A stretch of 64,000 nt of DNA from Streptomyces sp. Je 1-332. Lineage in GTDB: Bacteria; Actinomycetota; Actinomycetes; Streptomycetales; Streptomycetaceae. A program made the translations under genes and the position numbers. A model generated the notes under the pieces. That model did not search any database and had not been told where the DNA came from. It saw only the letters and a list, made by a program, of their open reading frames with translations. Numbering within the stretch: the first letter of the stretch is position 1; each line of letters opens with the position of its first letter. The stretch covers positions 4,650,001 through 4,714,000 of the forward strand of contig NZ_CP160402.1 in the NCBI RefSeq assembly GCF_040730185.1, written 5' to 3'. This document shows positions 54,835 through 63,918 of this stretch, one piece after another.

Positions 54835-56495
54835 GCGCATCAGCCGTCCACAGCCTGTGGACAATGGCGTCGGCCGCGGCGCCGCAGGACCAGATCGACA
54901 AGATCGACACTCCCACGATCGAGTACGGGCAGCTGTCACCGACGTTGATCGTCATCGGCGCGGCGGTCCTCGGGATCCTCATCGAGGCCTTCGTGCCGCG
55001 CAAATCCCGTTACTACGCGCAGGTGTTCGTGGCGGTCGTCGCCCTCACCGCGGCCTTCGCCGCGGTCGTCGGGCTCGCCGCCACCGGGTACGGCACGACG
55101 AAGGCGCACATCGCGGCCATGGGCGCCATCGCGGTCGACGGACCGGCGCTCTTCCTGCAGGGCACGATCCTTCTCGCGGGCCTCGTCGCGATCTTCACCT
55201 TCGCGGAGCGGCGGCTCGACCCGGTGGCACACGGCAAGCGCGTGGACTCGTTCGCCGCGCAGGCCGGAGCGACGCCGGGCAGTGAAGGCGAACAGGCCGC
55301 CACGAAGGCCGGGTTCACCACCACCGAGGTGTTCCCGCTGGCGCTCTTCGCGATCGGCGGCATGCTCGTCTTCCCGTCGGCGAACGACCTCCTGACGCTC
55401 TTCATCGCCCTCGAGGTCTTCTCGCTGCCGCTCTACCTCCTGTGCGCGCTCGCCCGCCGCAAGCGCCTGATGTCGCAGGAAGCCGCCGTCAAGTACTTCC
55501 TGCTCGGTTCGTTCTCCTCGGCGTTCCTGCTCTTCGGGATCGCCCTGCTCTACGGGTACGCGGGCTCGGTGTCGTACGGCACGATCGCGAAGGTCATCGA
55601 CGGCAGCGTCCAGGAGGTCAACCCCGCGCTCGCCGACACCATGGGCAACGACGCGCTGCTCCTGATCGGCGCCGCGATGATCGTCATGGGTCTGCTCTTC
55701 AAGGTCGGCGCGGTGCCGTTCCACATGTGGACCCCGGACGTGTACGAGGGTGCGCCCACGCCGGTCACCGGCTTCATGGCCGCGGCGACGAAGGTGGCCG
55801 CCTTCGGCGCGCTGCTCCGGCTCCTCTACGTGGTCCTGCCGGGGCTTCGCTGGGACTGGCGGCCCGTGATGTGGGGCGTAGTGATCCTCACGATGCTGGC
55901 CGGCGCGATCGTCGCGATCACGCAGACCGACATCAAGCGGCTGCTCGCGTACTCCTCGATCGCCCACGCGGGCTTCATCCTCGCCGGTGTCATCGCCATG
56001 AACCCGGACGGCATCTCGTCGGTCCTCTTCTACCTGGGGGCCTACTCCTTCGTGACGATCGGCGCGTTCGCCGTGGTCACGCTGGTGCGGGACGCGGGCG
56101 GCGAGGCCACGCACCTGTCGAAGTGGGCGGGGCTCGGCCGGCGCTCGCCGCTGGTCGCCGCGGTCTTCGCGGTGTTCCTGCTCGCCTTCGCCGGCATTCC
56201 GCTGACCTCCGGGTTCTCCGGGAAGTTCGCGGTGTTCAAAGCGGCGGCGGAGGGCGGCGCGGGCGCGCTGGTCGTGGTCGGTGTGATCTCGTCCGCGATC
56301 GCCGCGTTCTTCTACATCCGCGTGATCGTGCTCATGTTCTTCAGCGAGCCGAAGGCGGACGGCCCGACCGTCGCCGTGCCCTCGCCGCTGACGATGACGG
56401 CGATCGGCGTGGGCGTCGCGGTGACGCTGGTGCTCGGCGTGGCCCCGCAGTACTTCCTGGATCTGGCGAACCAGGCGGGGGTCTTCGTCCGGTAG
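54831..56495 (+). CDS. nuoN: NADH-quinone oxidoreductase subunit N
   Basis: 554 aa from GTG 54831. Third antiporter-like subunit: LLTLFIALEVFSLPLYLLCA, KVGAVPFHMWTPDVYEGAPT, KRLLAYSSIAHAGFILAGVI. A loop insertion after the third helix (GKRVDSFAAQAGATPGSEGE) is longer than in E. coli. Last gene of the operon; a strong hairpin follows 38 nt after the stop. Confidence 0.96.
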   Translation: MSASAVHSLWTMASAAAPQDQIDKIDTPTIEYGQLSPTLIVIGAAVLGILIEAFVPRKSRYYAQVFVAVVALTAAFAAVVGLAATGYGTTKAHIAAMGAIAVDGPALFLQGTILLAGLVAIFTFAERRLDPVAHGKRVDSFAAQAGATPGSEGEQAATKAGFTTTEVFPLALFAIGGMLVFPSANDLLTLFIALEVFSLPLYLLCALARRKRLMSQEAAVKYFLLGSFSSAFLLFGIALLYGYAGSVSYGTIAKVIDGSVQEVNPALADTMGNDALLLIGAAMIVMGLLFKVGAVPFHMWTPDVYEGAPTPVTGFMAAATKVAAFGALLRLLYVVLPGLRWDWRPVMWGVVILTMLAGAIVAITQTDIKRLLAYSSIAHAGFILAGVIAMNPDGISSVLFYLGAYSFVTIGAFAVVTLVRDAGGEATHLSKWAGLGRRSPLVAAVFAVFLLAFAGIPLTSGFSGKFAVFKAAAEGGAGALVVVGVISSAIAAFFYIRVIVLMFFSEPKADGPTVAVPSPLTMTAIGVGVAVTLVLGVAPQYFLDLANQAGVFVR

Positions 56496-56532
56496 CCGTT
56501 TCGCACGCCGGTCCGCATATCTGTTCCACTCG

Positions 56533-56574
56533 CCGCCGCCCGGCACCCCGTCCGACAGGGGTGCCGGGCGGCGG
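56533..56574 (+). terminator. intrinsic terminator of the nuo operon
   Basis: Perfect 17-bp stem: CCGCCGCCCGGCACCCC (56533-56549) and its complement (56558-56574), 8-nt loop, no U-tract. Directly downstream of nuoN. Confidence 0.9.
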
Positions 56575-56656
56575 CCTGTGGATAACTTCCTGAGGTGTCG
56601 GTGCGGAGCCCTATCGTGGAGTCTGTGGTCGAAGCGCGACGCACGGGGGCAGGGCG

Positions 56657-58669
56657 ATGGATGGGATCGATGGCATGAGCGAGGTGACCGTACCGAGCGC
56701 GGTGACGGAGAGCGGCGTGGTGGCGGACAGCGGCGCCGTGGCGGTGAGTGACGCGCTGCGGACGCTGCACCGCGTCTTCGGGTATGACGCGTTCCGCGGC
56801 GAGCAGGAAGCGATCATCGAGCACGTGGTCGCGGGCGGGGACTCCGTCGTGCTGATGCCCACCGGCGGCGGCAAGTCGCTCTGCTATCAGATCCCGGCCC
56901 TGGTGCGCCCCGGCACCGGCGTCGTGATCTCCCCGCTCATCGCGCTCATGCAGGACCAGGTGGACGCGCTGCGGGCACTCGGCGTGCGGGCCGGGTTCAT
57001 CAACTCCACGCAGGACTTCGACGAGCGGCGTGTGATGGAGGCCGAATTCCTGGCGGGAGAGCTCGATGTCCTGTATCTGGCGCCGGAGCGGCTGCGCCTG
57101 GAGGGGACGCTCGATCTGCTCTCCCGCGCGAAGATCTCCGTCTTCGCGATCGATGAGGCGCACTGCGTGGCGCAGTGGGGCCACGACTTCCGCCCCGACT
57201 ATCTGGCGCTCTCCCTGCTCGGCCAGCGCTGGCCCGATGTGCCGCGGATCGCGCTGACGGCGACGGCGACCCACGCCACCCACCGGGAGATCACCGAGCG
57301 GCTCGGCATGCCGGACGCCAAGCACTTCGTGGCGAGCTTCGACCGGCCCAACATCCAGTACCGCATCGTGCCGAAGGCCGAGCCGAAGAAGCAGCTCCTG
57401 TCCTTCCTCAAGGAGGAGCACGAGGGCGACGCGGGAATCGTCTACTGCCTCTCGCGCAATTCCGTCGAGAAGACCGCCGAGTTCCTGTGCCGCAACGGCA
57501 TCGAGGCCGTGCCGTACCACGCGGGCCTGGACGGCGGGACGCGCGCCGCCCACCAGTCCCGCTTCCTGCGCGAGGAGGGCCTGGTCGTCTGCGCCACGAT
57601 CGCCTTCGGCATGGGCATCGACAAGCCGGACGTCCGTTTCGTCGCCCACCTCGACCTGCCGAAGTCGGTCGAGGGGTACTACCAGGAGACGGGCCGCGCG
57701 GGCCGCGACGGCCTGCCCTCCACGGCCTGGATGGCGTACGGCCTCCAGGACGTCGTCCAGCAGCGGAAGATGATCCAGGGCAGCGAGGGCGACGAGGCGT
57801 TCCGCCGCCGGGCGGCCTCGCATCTGGACTCCATGCTGGCGCTGTGCGAGACGGCCCAGTGCCGCAGGGCCCAGCTCCTCACGTACTTCGGCCAGGACGC
57901 CGCGGCGGAGTCCTGCGGGAACTGCGACACGTGCCTCGCACCCCCGGAGACCTGGGACGGCACGGTGCCGGCCCAGAAGGTGCTCTCCACGATCGTGCGG
58001 CTCCAGCGCGAGCGCGGGCAGAAGTTCGGCGCGGGGCAGATCATCGACATCCTGCTCGGCAAGAAGACCGCGAAGGTCATCCAGTTCGACCACGACCAGC
58101 TTTCGGTCTTCGGCATCGGCGAGGAGCTCGCGGAAGCCGAATGGCGTGGCGTGGTGCGGCAGTTGCTCGCACAGGGGCTGCTCGCCGTCGAGGGGGAGTA
58201 CGGCACGTTGGTCCTGACCGAGGAGAGCGGTTCAGTCCTCGGCCGGGAGCGGGAGGTGCGGTTGCGCAAGGAGCCGAAGCGGCCCGCCGCCGCGAAGGCT
58301 CCGAAGGGAGAGCGGAAGGCGAAAGCCGCGGCGGCCGTCGCCGAGCTGCCCCAGGAAGCGGTGCCGGTGTTCGAGGCACTGCGGGCATGGCGCGGCGCAC
58401 AGGCCAAGGAGCTGGGCCTCCCGGCGTACGTGATCTTCCACGACGCCACGCTGCGGGAGATCGCCACGCTGCGGCCCACGTCCCTGTCGGAACTGGGCGG
58501 CATCAGCGGCCTCGGCGAGAAGAAGCTGGCGACGTACGGGGAGGGGGTGCTGGGGGTCTTGGCGGAGCTGGGCGGCGCGGCTGCTCCGGCGCCGACGGGG
58601 GCTCTGGTGCCCTCGCAGGCCCCGGAGCCCCCGGAGGAGGACTGGCCGGAGCCGCCGGAGGACTTCTAG
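56657..58669 (+). CDS. recQ: ATP-dependent DNA helicase RecQ
   Basis: 670 aa from ATG 56657; an ATG six codons later is an alternative. 3'-5' superfamily 2 helicase: [13 protein letters not shown] (motif 0), [10 protein letters not shown] (Walker A, 69-78), [18 protein letters not shown] (DExH box and aromatic-rich loop), and TGRAGRDG (motif VI). Zinc cysteines appear in [10 protein letters not shown] and [10 protein letters not shown] winged-helix RQC region and an HRDC domain ([20 protein letters not shown]) complete the standard RecQ layout. Acts in recombination and fork repair. Confidence 0.95.
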   Translation: MDGIDGMSEVTVPSAVTESGVVADSGAVAVSDALRTLHRVFGYDAFRGEQEAIIEHVVAGGDSVVLMPTGGGKSLCYQIPALVRPGTGVVISPLIALMQDQVDALRALGVRAGFINSTQDFDERRVMEAEFLAGELDVLYLAPERLRLEGTLDLLSRAKISVFAIDEAHCVAQWGHDFRPDYLALSLLGQRWPDVPRIALTATATHATHREITERLGMPDAKHFVASFDRPNIQYRIVPKAEPKKQLLSFLKEEHEGDAGIVYCLSRNSVEKTAEFLCRNGIEAVPYHAGLDGGTRAAHQSRFLREEGLVVCATIAFGMGIDKPDVRFVAHLDLPKSVEGYYQETGRAGRDGLPSTAWMAYGLQDVVQQRKMIQGSEGDEAFRRRAASHLDSMLALCETAQCRRAQLLTYFGQDAAAESCGNCDTCLAPPETWDGTVPAQKVLSTIVRLQRERGQKFGAGQIIDILLGKKTAKVIQFDHDQLSVFGIGEELAEAEWRGVVRQLLAQGLLAVEGEYGTLVLTEESGSVLGREREVRLRKEPKRPAAAKAPKGERKAKAAAAVAELPQEAVPVFEALRAWRGAQAKELGLPAYVIFHDATLREIATLRPTSLSELGGISGLGEKKLATYGEGVLGVLAELGGAAAPAPTGALVPSQAPEPPEEDWPEPPEDF

Positions 58670-58679
58670 AGGCGCGGTC

Positions 58680-58760
58680 GGCAGGGCCCCGTAAGGGGCG
58701 CGGGGAACTGCGCGCTCAGCCACGACGGCGCAGCAGTCGTACACGGCGCAGGGGACCGGG
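58680..58760. repeat. Streptomyces-type dispersed intergenic repeat
   Basis: Contains GGCCCCGTAAGGGGCGCGGG followed by GAACTGCGCGCTCAGCCACG, a common Streptomyces 3'-end repeat; the core GGGGCGCGGGG is shared with 32360-32470. It separates the convergent recQ and fumarylacetoacetase genes and probably terminates one or both. Confidence 0.6.
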
Positions 58761-58788
58761 GATGGCTACACCCCCGGTCTGCACAACC

Positions 58789-60081
58789 TCAGCGGCTGGA
58801 GGCGACCCTGCCAGAAACCTCTCCGAGGCCCACCCGGGTCCCGTCCGGCCCGGGGGCCCACGCCGAGAGGGTCACCTCATCACCGTCCTCCAGGAACGTC
58901 CGCTTCCCGTCCGGAAGGACAAGAGCGTCGCGGCCGTTCCAGGTGATCTCGATCAGAGAGCCGTACTGCCCCTCGGAGGGCCCGCTCACGGTGCCCGAGC
59001 CGTACAGGTCGCCCGTGCGCAGGGACGCGCCGTTCGCCGTCATGTGCGCCAGCTGCTGGGCTGCCGTCCAGTAGACGGTGGAGAAGGGCGGCTCGGAGAT
59101 GACGTGGCCGTTCAGGGTCACGGTGATGCGCAGGTCGTAGCCGCCGGGCTCGTCGGCGACGGACTCCGCCGAGTCGTCCAGGTAGGGGAGGAGTTCATGC
59201 GTGCGCTCCGGAGGGGCGACCCGCGCCGCGTCCAGGGCCTCGAGGGGGGTGATCCACGCCGAGACCGAGGTGCAGAAGGACTTGCCGAGGAACGGCCCGA
59301 GCGGCACGTACTCCCAGGCCTGGATGTCGCGCGCCGACCAGTCGTTGAGGAGGGTCAGCCCGAAGACGTGCTCCCGGAAGTCCGCGAGCGGCACCGGGGA
59401 GCCAAGATCCGACGGCGTGCCCACGACGAAACCGACCTCGGCCTCGATGTCGAGGCGGACGGAGGGCCCGAAGACCGGGGCCGTCTCCGCGGGAGCCTTG
59501 CGCTGCCCCGACGGGCGTACCACCTCGGTCCCGGAGACCACAACGGTGCCCGACCGGCCGTGGTAACCAATGGGGAGGTGCTTCCAGTTGGGGGTCAGCG
59601 GGGACGGCGCGTCCGGGCGGAAGATCTGCCCCAGGTGGGTCGCGTGGTGCTCGGAGGCATAGAAGTCCACGTAGTCCGCGACCTCGAAGGGGAGGTGCAG
59701 CGTGACCTCGGACAGCGGGTACAGCAGGGGGCGCACGACCTCGCGGTGCGCCGGGATCGTCACCCACGCGGTGAGCGCGCGCCGCACGTCGGACCACGCC
59801 GTGCGGCCCGCGGCGAGCAGCGGGTTGAGCGTGGGCCTGGCGAGCAGCGAGACATAGGGCGAGCCGAGCGCCGCGGCGGCTGCGCCGGCGTCGAGGACGT
59901 GATCGCCGAGCCGTACGCCGACCCGGCGTTCCGCGGCGGCCGAGCCGCCGGCCAGGGAGAACACGCCGTACGGGAGATTGTGCGGCCCGAAGGGATCGCC
60001 CTCCGCGAGAGCGAAGGGGTCGCCTACGGAGTGGGCGGAAGGGTCGCTCCCGGCCGGATCGAGCGGGGTGTGCTCGGACAT
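58789..60081 (-). CDS. fahA: fumarylacetoacetase
   Basis: 430 aa from ATG 60081. Last enzyme of tyrosine/homogentisate breakdown, splitting fumarylacetoacetate to fumarate and acetoacetate. Family features: FALAEGDPFGPHNLPYGVFS at the N-terminus, metal-site region YVDFYASEHHATHLGQIFRP, PNWKHLPIGYHGRSGTVVVS, the ligand glutamates in DIEAEVGFVVG, and LLNDWSARDIQAWEYVPLGP. Length fits the eukaryote-like FAH class. Stands alone; other homogentisate pathway genes are not in view. Confidence 0.94.
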   Translation of the reverse strand: MSEHTPLDPAGSDPSAHSVGDPFALAEGDPFGPHNLPYGVFSLAGGSAAAERRVGVRLGDHVLDAGAAAAALGSPYVSLLARPTLNPLLAAGRTAWSDVRRALTAWVTIPAHREVVRPLLYPLSEVTLHLPFEVADYVDFYASEHHATHLGQIFRPDAPSPLTPNWKHLPIGYHGRSGTVVVSGTEVVRPSGQRKAPAETAPVFGPSVRLDIEAEVGFVVGTPSDLGSPVPLADFREHVFGLTLLNDWSARDIQAWEYVPLGPFLGKSFCTSVSAWITPLEALDAARVAPPERTHELLPYLDDSAESVADEPGGYDLRITVTLNGHVISEPPFSTVYWTAAQQLAHMTANGASLRTGDLYGSGTVSGPSEGQYGSLIEITWNGRDALVLPDGKRTFLEDGDEVTLSAWAPGPDGTRVGLGEVSGRVASSR

Positions 60082-60257
60082 GCGTACCTGCCTCGCTTTC
60101 CATATGGGTGTGCCACACGTTACGTGGGAACCTTCGGTTGGGGCAGTGTCTAAAGAGTTCGCAATGTCCGGATAAACCTTGCTGGAGTGGTCAGTTCCGG
60201 CTTAGCGTCTTTTGGGGGGACGCGGACGGGGTGGGTCCGGGTCATACGGAGGGACAC

Positions 60258-61532
60258 GTGGGGGGACCCGTGGCCAAGAGGAACGACGACGTGCCCTTCG
60301 CGATCGACCGTGAGGTGCCCGGCCTGATCGTGAAGTTCGGGAACTATCCGCTGCACCACGGCGGCGTGGGCGCGATCCGCAGCCTCGGGCGGCTCGGCGT
60401 GCCCATGTACGCGATCACCGAGGACCGTTACACACCAGCGGCCGCCTCGCGCCATCTCACCGGCGCCTTTCCCTGGCCGACCACCGGGACCGAACAGCCG
60501 GAGCGGCTCGTGGAAGGGATGCTGCGCCTCGCGCGCCGCATCGGCAGACCCACGGTCCTGATCCCGACGGACGAGGAAGCGGCCGTCCTCATCGCCGAGC
60601 ACCAGGAGCCGCTGAGCGGTGCGGGGTTCCTCTTCCCGCGCGTGGAGCCGGAGTTGCCCCGCCGCCTCGCCAGCAAGCAGGGCCTGCACGAGCTGTGCGT
60701 GGAGCACGGCATCGTCTCGCCCGCCGCGTCGTTCCCCGAGAGCTACGGGGACATCAGGGAATTCGCCGCGACCGCGGTCTTCCCGGTGGTCGCCAAGAAC
60801 CGCGAGGCGTTCACGCGCCGCTCCCGGCCCGCGGTGAACGGGACGACGCGCATAGAGACCCGGGAGGGCCTGCTCGGCCTCGCCCGCGACTGGGGCGAGC
60901 GGCCCGGGGTGATACTCCAGGAGTATCTGCCGCGGGAGCAGGCCGAGGACTGGATCGTGCACGCGTACTTCGACGCGAACTCCGCGCCGTGCGCGATGTT
61001 CACGGGCGTCAAGGTGCGCTCCTGGCCGCCGCACGCGGGGATGACGGCGAACGCGTACGTCGTCGACAATCCGGAACTCGCGGACCTCGCCGCACGTTTC
61101 ATCAAACAGATCGGCTTCACCGGCGTCATCGACCTCGACCTGCGCTTCGACCGGCGTGACGGTCAGTACAAACTGCTCGACTTCAACCCCCGTATGGGTG
61201 CGCAGTTCCGGCTCTTCGAGAGCGAGTCCGGGATCGATGTGGTCCGCGCCATGCATCTGCACCTGACGGGGCGCCCGGTTCCCAAAGGGGAACAGCGCGC
61301 CGGACATCGCTACGTCGTCGAGAACATCGACCTGCCCGCCCTCCTCGCCTACCGCCGCAGTGGATACACGACACCGCACGCGCCCCCGCACGCGAGCGGT
61401 ACGGAACTGGCGTGGCTCGCGGCGGACGACATGAAGCCGTTCTTCACGATGCTCGCGCGTTTCGTGCGGCCCGGGGCGAAGCATCTCTATCAACTGTGGC
61501 GGACTAACCGCCGCGGCAGCAGCACCAGTTAG
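60258..61532 (+). CDS. ATP-grasp domain protein (carboxylate-amine ligase-like)
   Basis: 424 aa from GTG 60258, chosen because GGAGGG stands 5 nt upstream; GTG 60270, four codons later, is possible. ATP-grasp layout: an N-terminal pre-ATP-grasp domain (GLIVKFGNYPLHHGGVGAIR, LIPTDEEAAVLIAEHQE), ATP-binding subdomains (FPVVAKNREAF, GVILQEYLPREQAEDWIVHA) and the magnesium-binding DLDLRFDRRDGQYKLLDFNP RMG (shown in two parts). It would activate a carboxylate as acyl phosphate and couple it to an amine or other nucleophile; substrates unknown. The flavoprotein gene follows 80 nt later. Confidence 0.85.
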   Translation: MGGPVAKRNDDVPFAIDREVPGLIVKFGNYPLHHGGVGAIRSLGRLGVPMYAITEDRYTPAAASRHLTGAFPWPTTGTEQPERLVEGMLRLARRIGRPTVLIPTDEEAAVLIAEHQEPLSGAGFLFPRVEPELPRRLASKQGLHELCVEHGIVSPAASFPESYGDIREFAATAVFPVVAKNREAFTRRSRPAVNGTTRIETREGLLGLARDWGERPGVILQEYLPREQAEDWIVHAYFDANSAPCAMFTGVKVRSWPPHAGMTANAYVVDNPELADLAARFIKQIGFTGVIDLDLRFDRRDGQYKLLDFNPRMGAQFRLFESESGIDVVRAMHLHLTGRPVPKGEQRAGHRYVVENIDLPALLAYRRSGYTTPHAPPHASGTELAWLAADDMKPFFTMLARFVRPGAKHLYQLWRTNRRGSSTS

Positions 61533-61621
61533 TACCGCTCCACCAGGTAGTACAGCTCCACCACGAAGTAGGAACACGCGGCAAGTGACGTGACGTCCTG
61601 GGGAGGGACTTCGTGATCCAT
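61529..61621 (-). CDS. possible 30-aa peptide antisense to the ligase/flavoprotein junction
   Basis: On the minus strand, ATG 61621 opens a 30-codon frame (MDHEVPPQDVTSL, then YFVVELYYLVERY, stop) filling exactly the gap between the ATP-grasp and flavoprotein genes. All 13 codons of YFVVELYYLVERY end in G or C, as real Streptomyces codons do, while the opposite strand is not biased there. No good ribosome-binding site. It could be a small peptide, a remnant of a gene end, or chance. Confidence 0.25.
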   Translation of the reverse strand: MDHEVPPQDVTSLAACSYFVVELYYLVERY

Positions 61622-62815
61622 CCAGTAGCAGTGATCGGGGCGGGGCCGTTCGGCCTGTCCACCGCGGCCCATCTGCGGGCCCGAGGCATTCCGGTGCGCG
61701 TCTTCGGCGACCCGATGGTGAGTTGGCGGGCCAACATGCCCGCCGGCATGCTCCTGAAATCGACCCCCGTGGCCTCGAACATCGACGCGCCGCAGCGCGG
61801 CCACACCCTCGTCGACTACTGCGACGCGGCAGGCATCCCGCGTCTGGTGACCGACGAGGACATCATCCCGATCGAGACCTTCGTGTCGTACGGCCGATGG
61901 TTCCAGGAGAAGCTCGTGCCCGACCTGGAGCAGGTGCGGGTGGTGTCGGTGGACCGCAAGGGCACGGCGGGCTTCGACCTGAAACTGGACTCCGGCGAGC
62001 TGTTCACGGCCCGCGCCGTGGTGGTCGCCACCGGCCTCTCGGGCCTCGCGCAGCTGCCGCCCGCGCTCGCCGCGGCTGCACCCGACGGGCCGTCCCCCAC
62101 AGGGCCCGTCTCACACAGCTCGCAGCACAGCGATCTGTCGCGGTTGGCGGGGCGCGAGTTGATCGTGGTCGGCGCGGGGCAGTCGGCCCTGGAGACGGCC
62201 GCGCTCGCCGCCGAAGCCGGCGCGACCGTACGGGTGGTGGCGCGCGGCAAGGGCTCGGTGGCCTTCGGGGCGCCTCCGTGGAGCCAGCCGAAGCTGCGCC
62301 CCGAGTCGCCGTTCGGCCGCGCCTGGTCGCTCTACGCCATCAGCTACTACCCCCACCCCTACCGCTATCTCCCCCCGCAGGCACGCCACTTCCTGGTCCG
62401 CCGCATCCTGGGCCCGCTGGGCGCGTGGTGGCTGCGTGAGCGCTTCGAGGGCAAGGTCGAGAAGCGCGAGGTCCGCCGCATCGTGTCGGCGGACATCCGG
62501 GACGGCAGCCCCACCCTGCGCCTCGAAACCCTGGGCGGCCGCATCCGGGACCTCTCCGCCGACCACGTCATAGCGGCGACGGGCTACCGCGTGGACATCG
62601 CCGCGATGGACTTCCTCGGCCCCGCCCTCCGCGCCCGCCTGGCAGCAAGCCGAGGCACACCGAAACTGGGCGCGGGCTACGTCTCATCGATCCCGGGCCT
62701 GTACTTCACGGGCCTCCCGGCGGCGGCGTCGTACGGCCCGGTGATGCGCTTCGTATGCGGCACGGAGTTCGCGTCGCCACGGTTGGCGGGGCATTTGGCG
62801 CGGGCGCACGGCTGA
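61613..62815 (+). CDS. FAD-dependent oxidoreductase (flavin monooxygenase-like)
   Basis: 400 aa from GTG 61613, GGGGAGGG about 6 nt upstream. Two dinucleotide-binding motifs: AVIGAGPFGLSTAAHLRARG at the N-terminus for FAD and IVVGAGQSALETAALAAEAG near 185-205 for NAD(P)H. Also MVSWRANMPAGMLLKSTP, ARAVVVATGLSG and DHVIAATGYRVD (the ATG motif of flavoprotein monooxygenases). It belongs to the FMO/lysine N-hydroxylase-like superfamily. Likely co-transcribed with the ATP-grasp ligase, so the pair may make or modify one small molecule (inference). Confidence 0.85.
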   Translation: MIHPVAVIGAGPFGLSTAAHLRARGIPVRVFGDPMVSWRANMPAGMLLKSTPVASNIDAPQRGHTLVDYCDAAGIPRLVTDEDIIPIETFVSYGRWFQEKLVPDLEQVRVVSVDRKGTAGFDLKLDSGELFTARAVVVATGLSGLAQLPPALAAAAPDGPSPTGPVSHSSQHSDLSRLAGRELIVVGAGQSALETAALAAEAGATVRVVARGKGSVAFGAPPWSQPKLRPESPFGRAWSLYAISYYPHPYRYLPPQARHFLVRRILGPLGAWWLRERFEGKVEKREVRRIVSADIRDGSPTLRLETLGGRIRDLSADHVIAATGYRVDIAAMDFLGPALRARLAASRGTPKLGAGYVSSIPGLYFTGLPAAASYGPVMRFVCGTEFASPRLAGHLARAHG

Positions 62816-63087
62816 GGCGTCACGTCCTTGCCGAGGAAGTCCGCCATCGCGCGGCGTACCCAGCCTGCGGTCGTACTCCAGCCTGGTGTCGCTCAGGGGT
62901 GCGAGGAACTCGTGCGGCACCGCTTCTCCCGGGGGCGTCGGGCGGGTAAGTGCCGTCCCGGGGGCAGGGTTTGGCGACACGTCCAAGTGAATCCTTCGAG
63001 CGCCGGTTGTGCGACCAGCGCACTCCGCTCGTCACAGCTCTTGTGACGTTGCTTTCGGCATCGCCCGGGATCCGTATTCTCTGGATC

Positions 63088-63903
63088 ATGGCTGCACCCC
63101 TCGCATATTCACTCATCGCCACTGACCTGGACGGAACGCTGCTGCGCGGCGACGACACCGTCTCCGACCGGTCGTTGGCCGTGCTGGCGGCGACAGCCGC
63201 GGCGGGGGCGCGCCACCTGGTGGTGACCGGGCGGCCCGCGCCGCGCGTGAAGCCGCTCCTCGACGATCTGGGGGGCGGCGGACTCGCCGTCTGCGGGCAG
63301 GGGGCGCAGTTGTACGACTCCGGGGCCGACCGCATGGTCTGGTCCGTGACGCTCGACCGCGAGCTCGCCGAAGCCGCGCTCGGGAAGATCGAGGCGGAGG
63401 TCGGGCAGGTCTACGCCGCCGTCGACCAGGACGGCGTGGACGGGCTCACCCTCATCGAGCCCGGGTATCTGATGCCGCATCCCACCCTGCCCGCCGTCCG
63501 CGTGCGCAGGCGTGACGACCTGTGGACCGAGCCCATCAGCAAGGTGCTCCTGCGCCATCCCGAGCTGACCGACGACGAGTTGGCCGCCGTCGCCCGCGAT
63601 GCCGTCGGGCCCCTCGCCACCGTCACCATGTCCGGCCCCGGCACCGTCGAACTCCAGCCGCGCGGGGTGACCAAGGCGACTGGCCTCGCCCTCGCCGCCG
63701 AACGGCTCGGGATGACGGCTGAGGACACCCTTGCCTTCGGCGACATGCCCAATGACGTGCCGATGTTCGTGTGGGCGGCCCGCGGGGTCGCCATGGCCAA
63801 CGCCCACCCCGACCTCAAGTCGGCTGCCGACGAGGTGACTTCGTCGAATGAGGACGACGGGGTGGCCGTGGTACTCGAACGGCTTCTCGTAGCGGGAAAG
63901 TAG
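63088..63903 (+). CDS. Cof-type HAD-IIB hydrolase
   Basis: 271 aa from ATG 63088. HAD motif I in IATDLDGTLLRGDD (nucleophile D13, acid D15), motif II in HLVVTGRPAPRV, the lysine of motif III in VTKATGLALAAERLGM, and motif IV AFGDMPNDVPMF. The cap domain lies between motifs II and III, as in the IIB/Cof class. These enzymes hydrolyse sugar phosphates, pyridoxal phosphate or flavin nucleotides; the substrate here is unknown. The 272 bp upstream hold no clear gene. Confidence 0.92.
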   Translation: MAAPLAYSLIATDLDGTLLRGDDTVSDRSLAVLAATAAAGARHLVVTGRPAPRVKPLLDDLGGGGLAVCGQGAQLYDSGADRMVWSVTLDRELAEAALGKIEAEVGQVYAAVDQDGVDGLTLIEPGYLMPHPTLPAVRVRRRDDLWTEPISKVLLRHPELTDDELAAVARDAVGPLATVTMSGPGTVELQPRGVTKATGLALAAERLGMTAEDTLAFGDMPNDVPMFVWAARGVAMANAHPDLKSAADEVTSSNEDDGVAVVLERLLVAGK

Positions 63904-63918
63904 CGGCGGAGTAGCCCC

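Noticed and set aside
57175..60153. 992-codon plus-strand frame across recQ and the fumarylacetoacetase gene
   Set aside because: It runs out of frame through recQ and antisense through fumarylacetoacetase, both clearly identified.
62816..63087. Small gene between the flavoprotein and the HAD hydrolase
   Set aside because: A short minus-strand frame (WVRRAMADFLGKDVTP) looks protein-like but has no start or continuation; left as intergenic.
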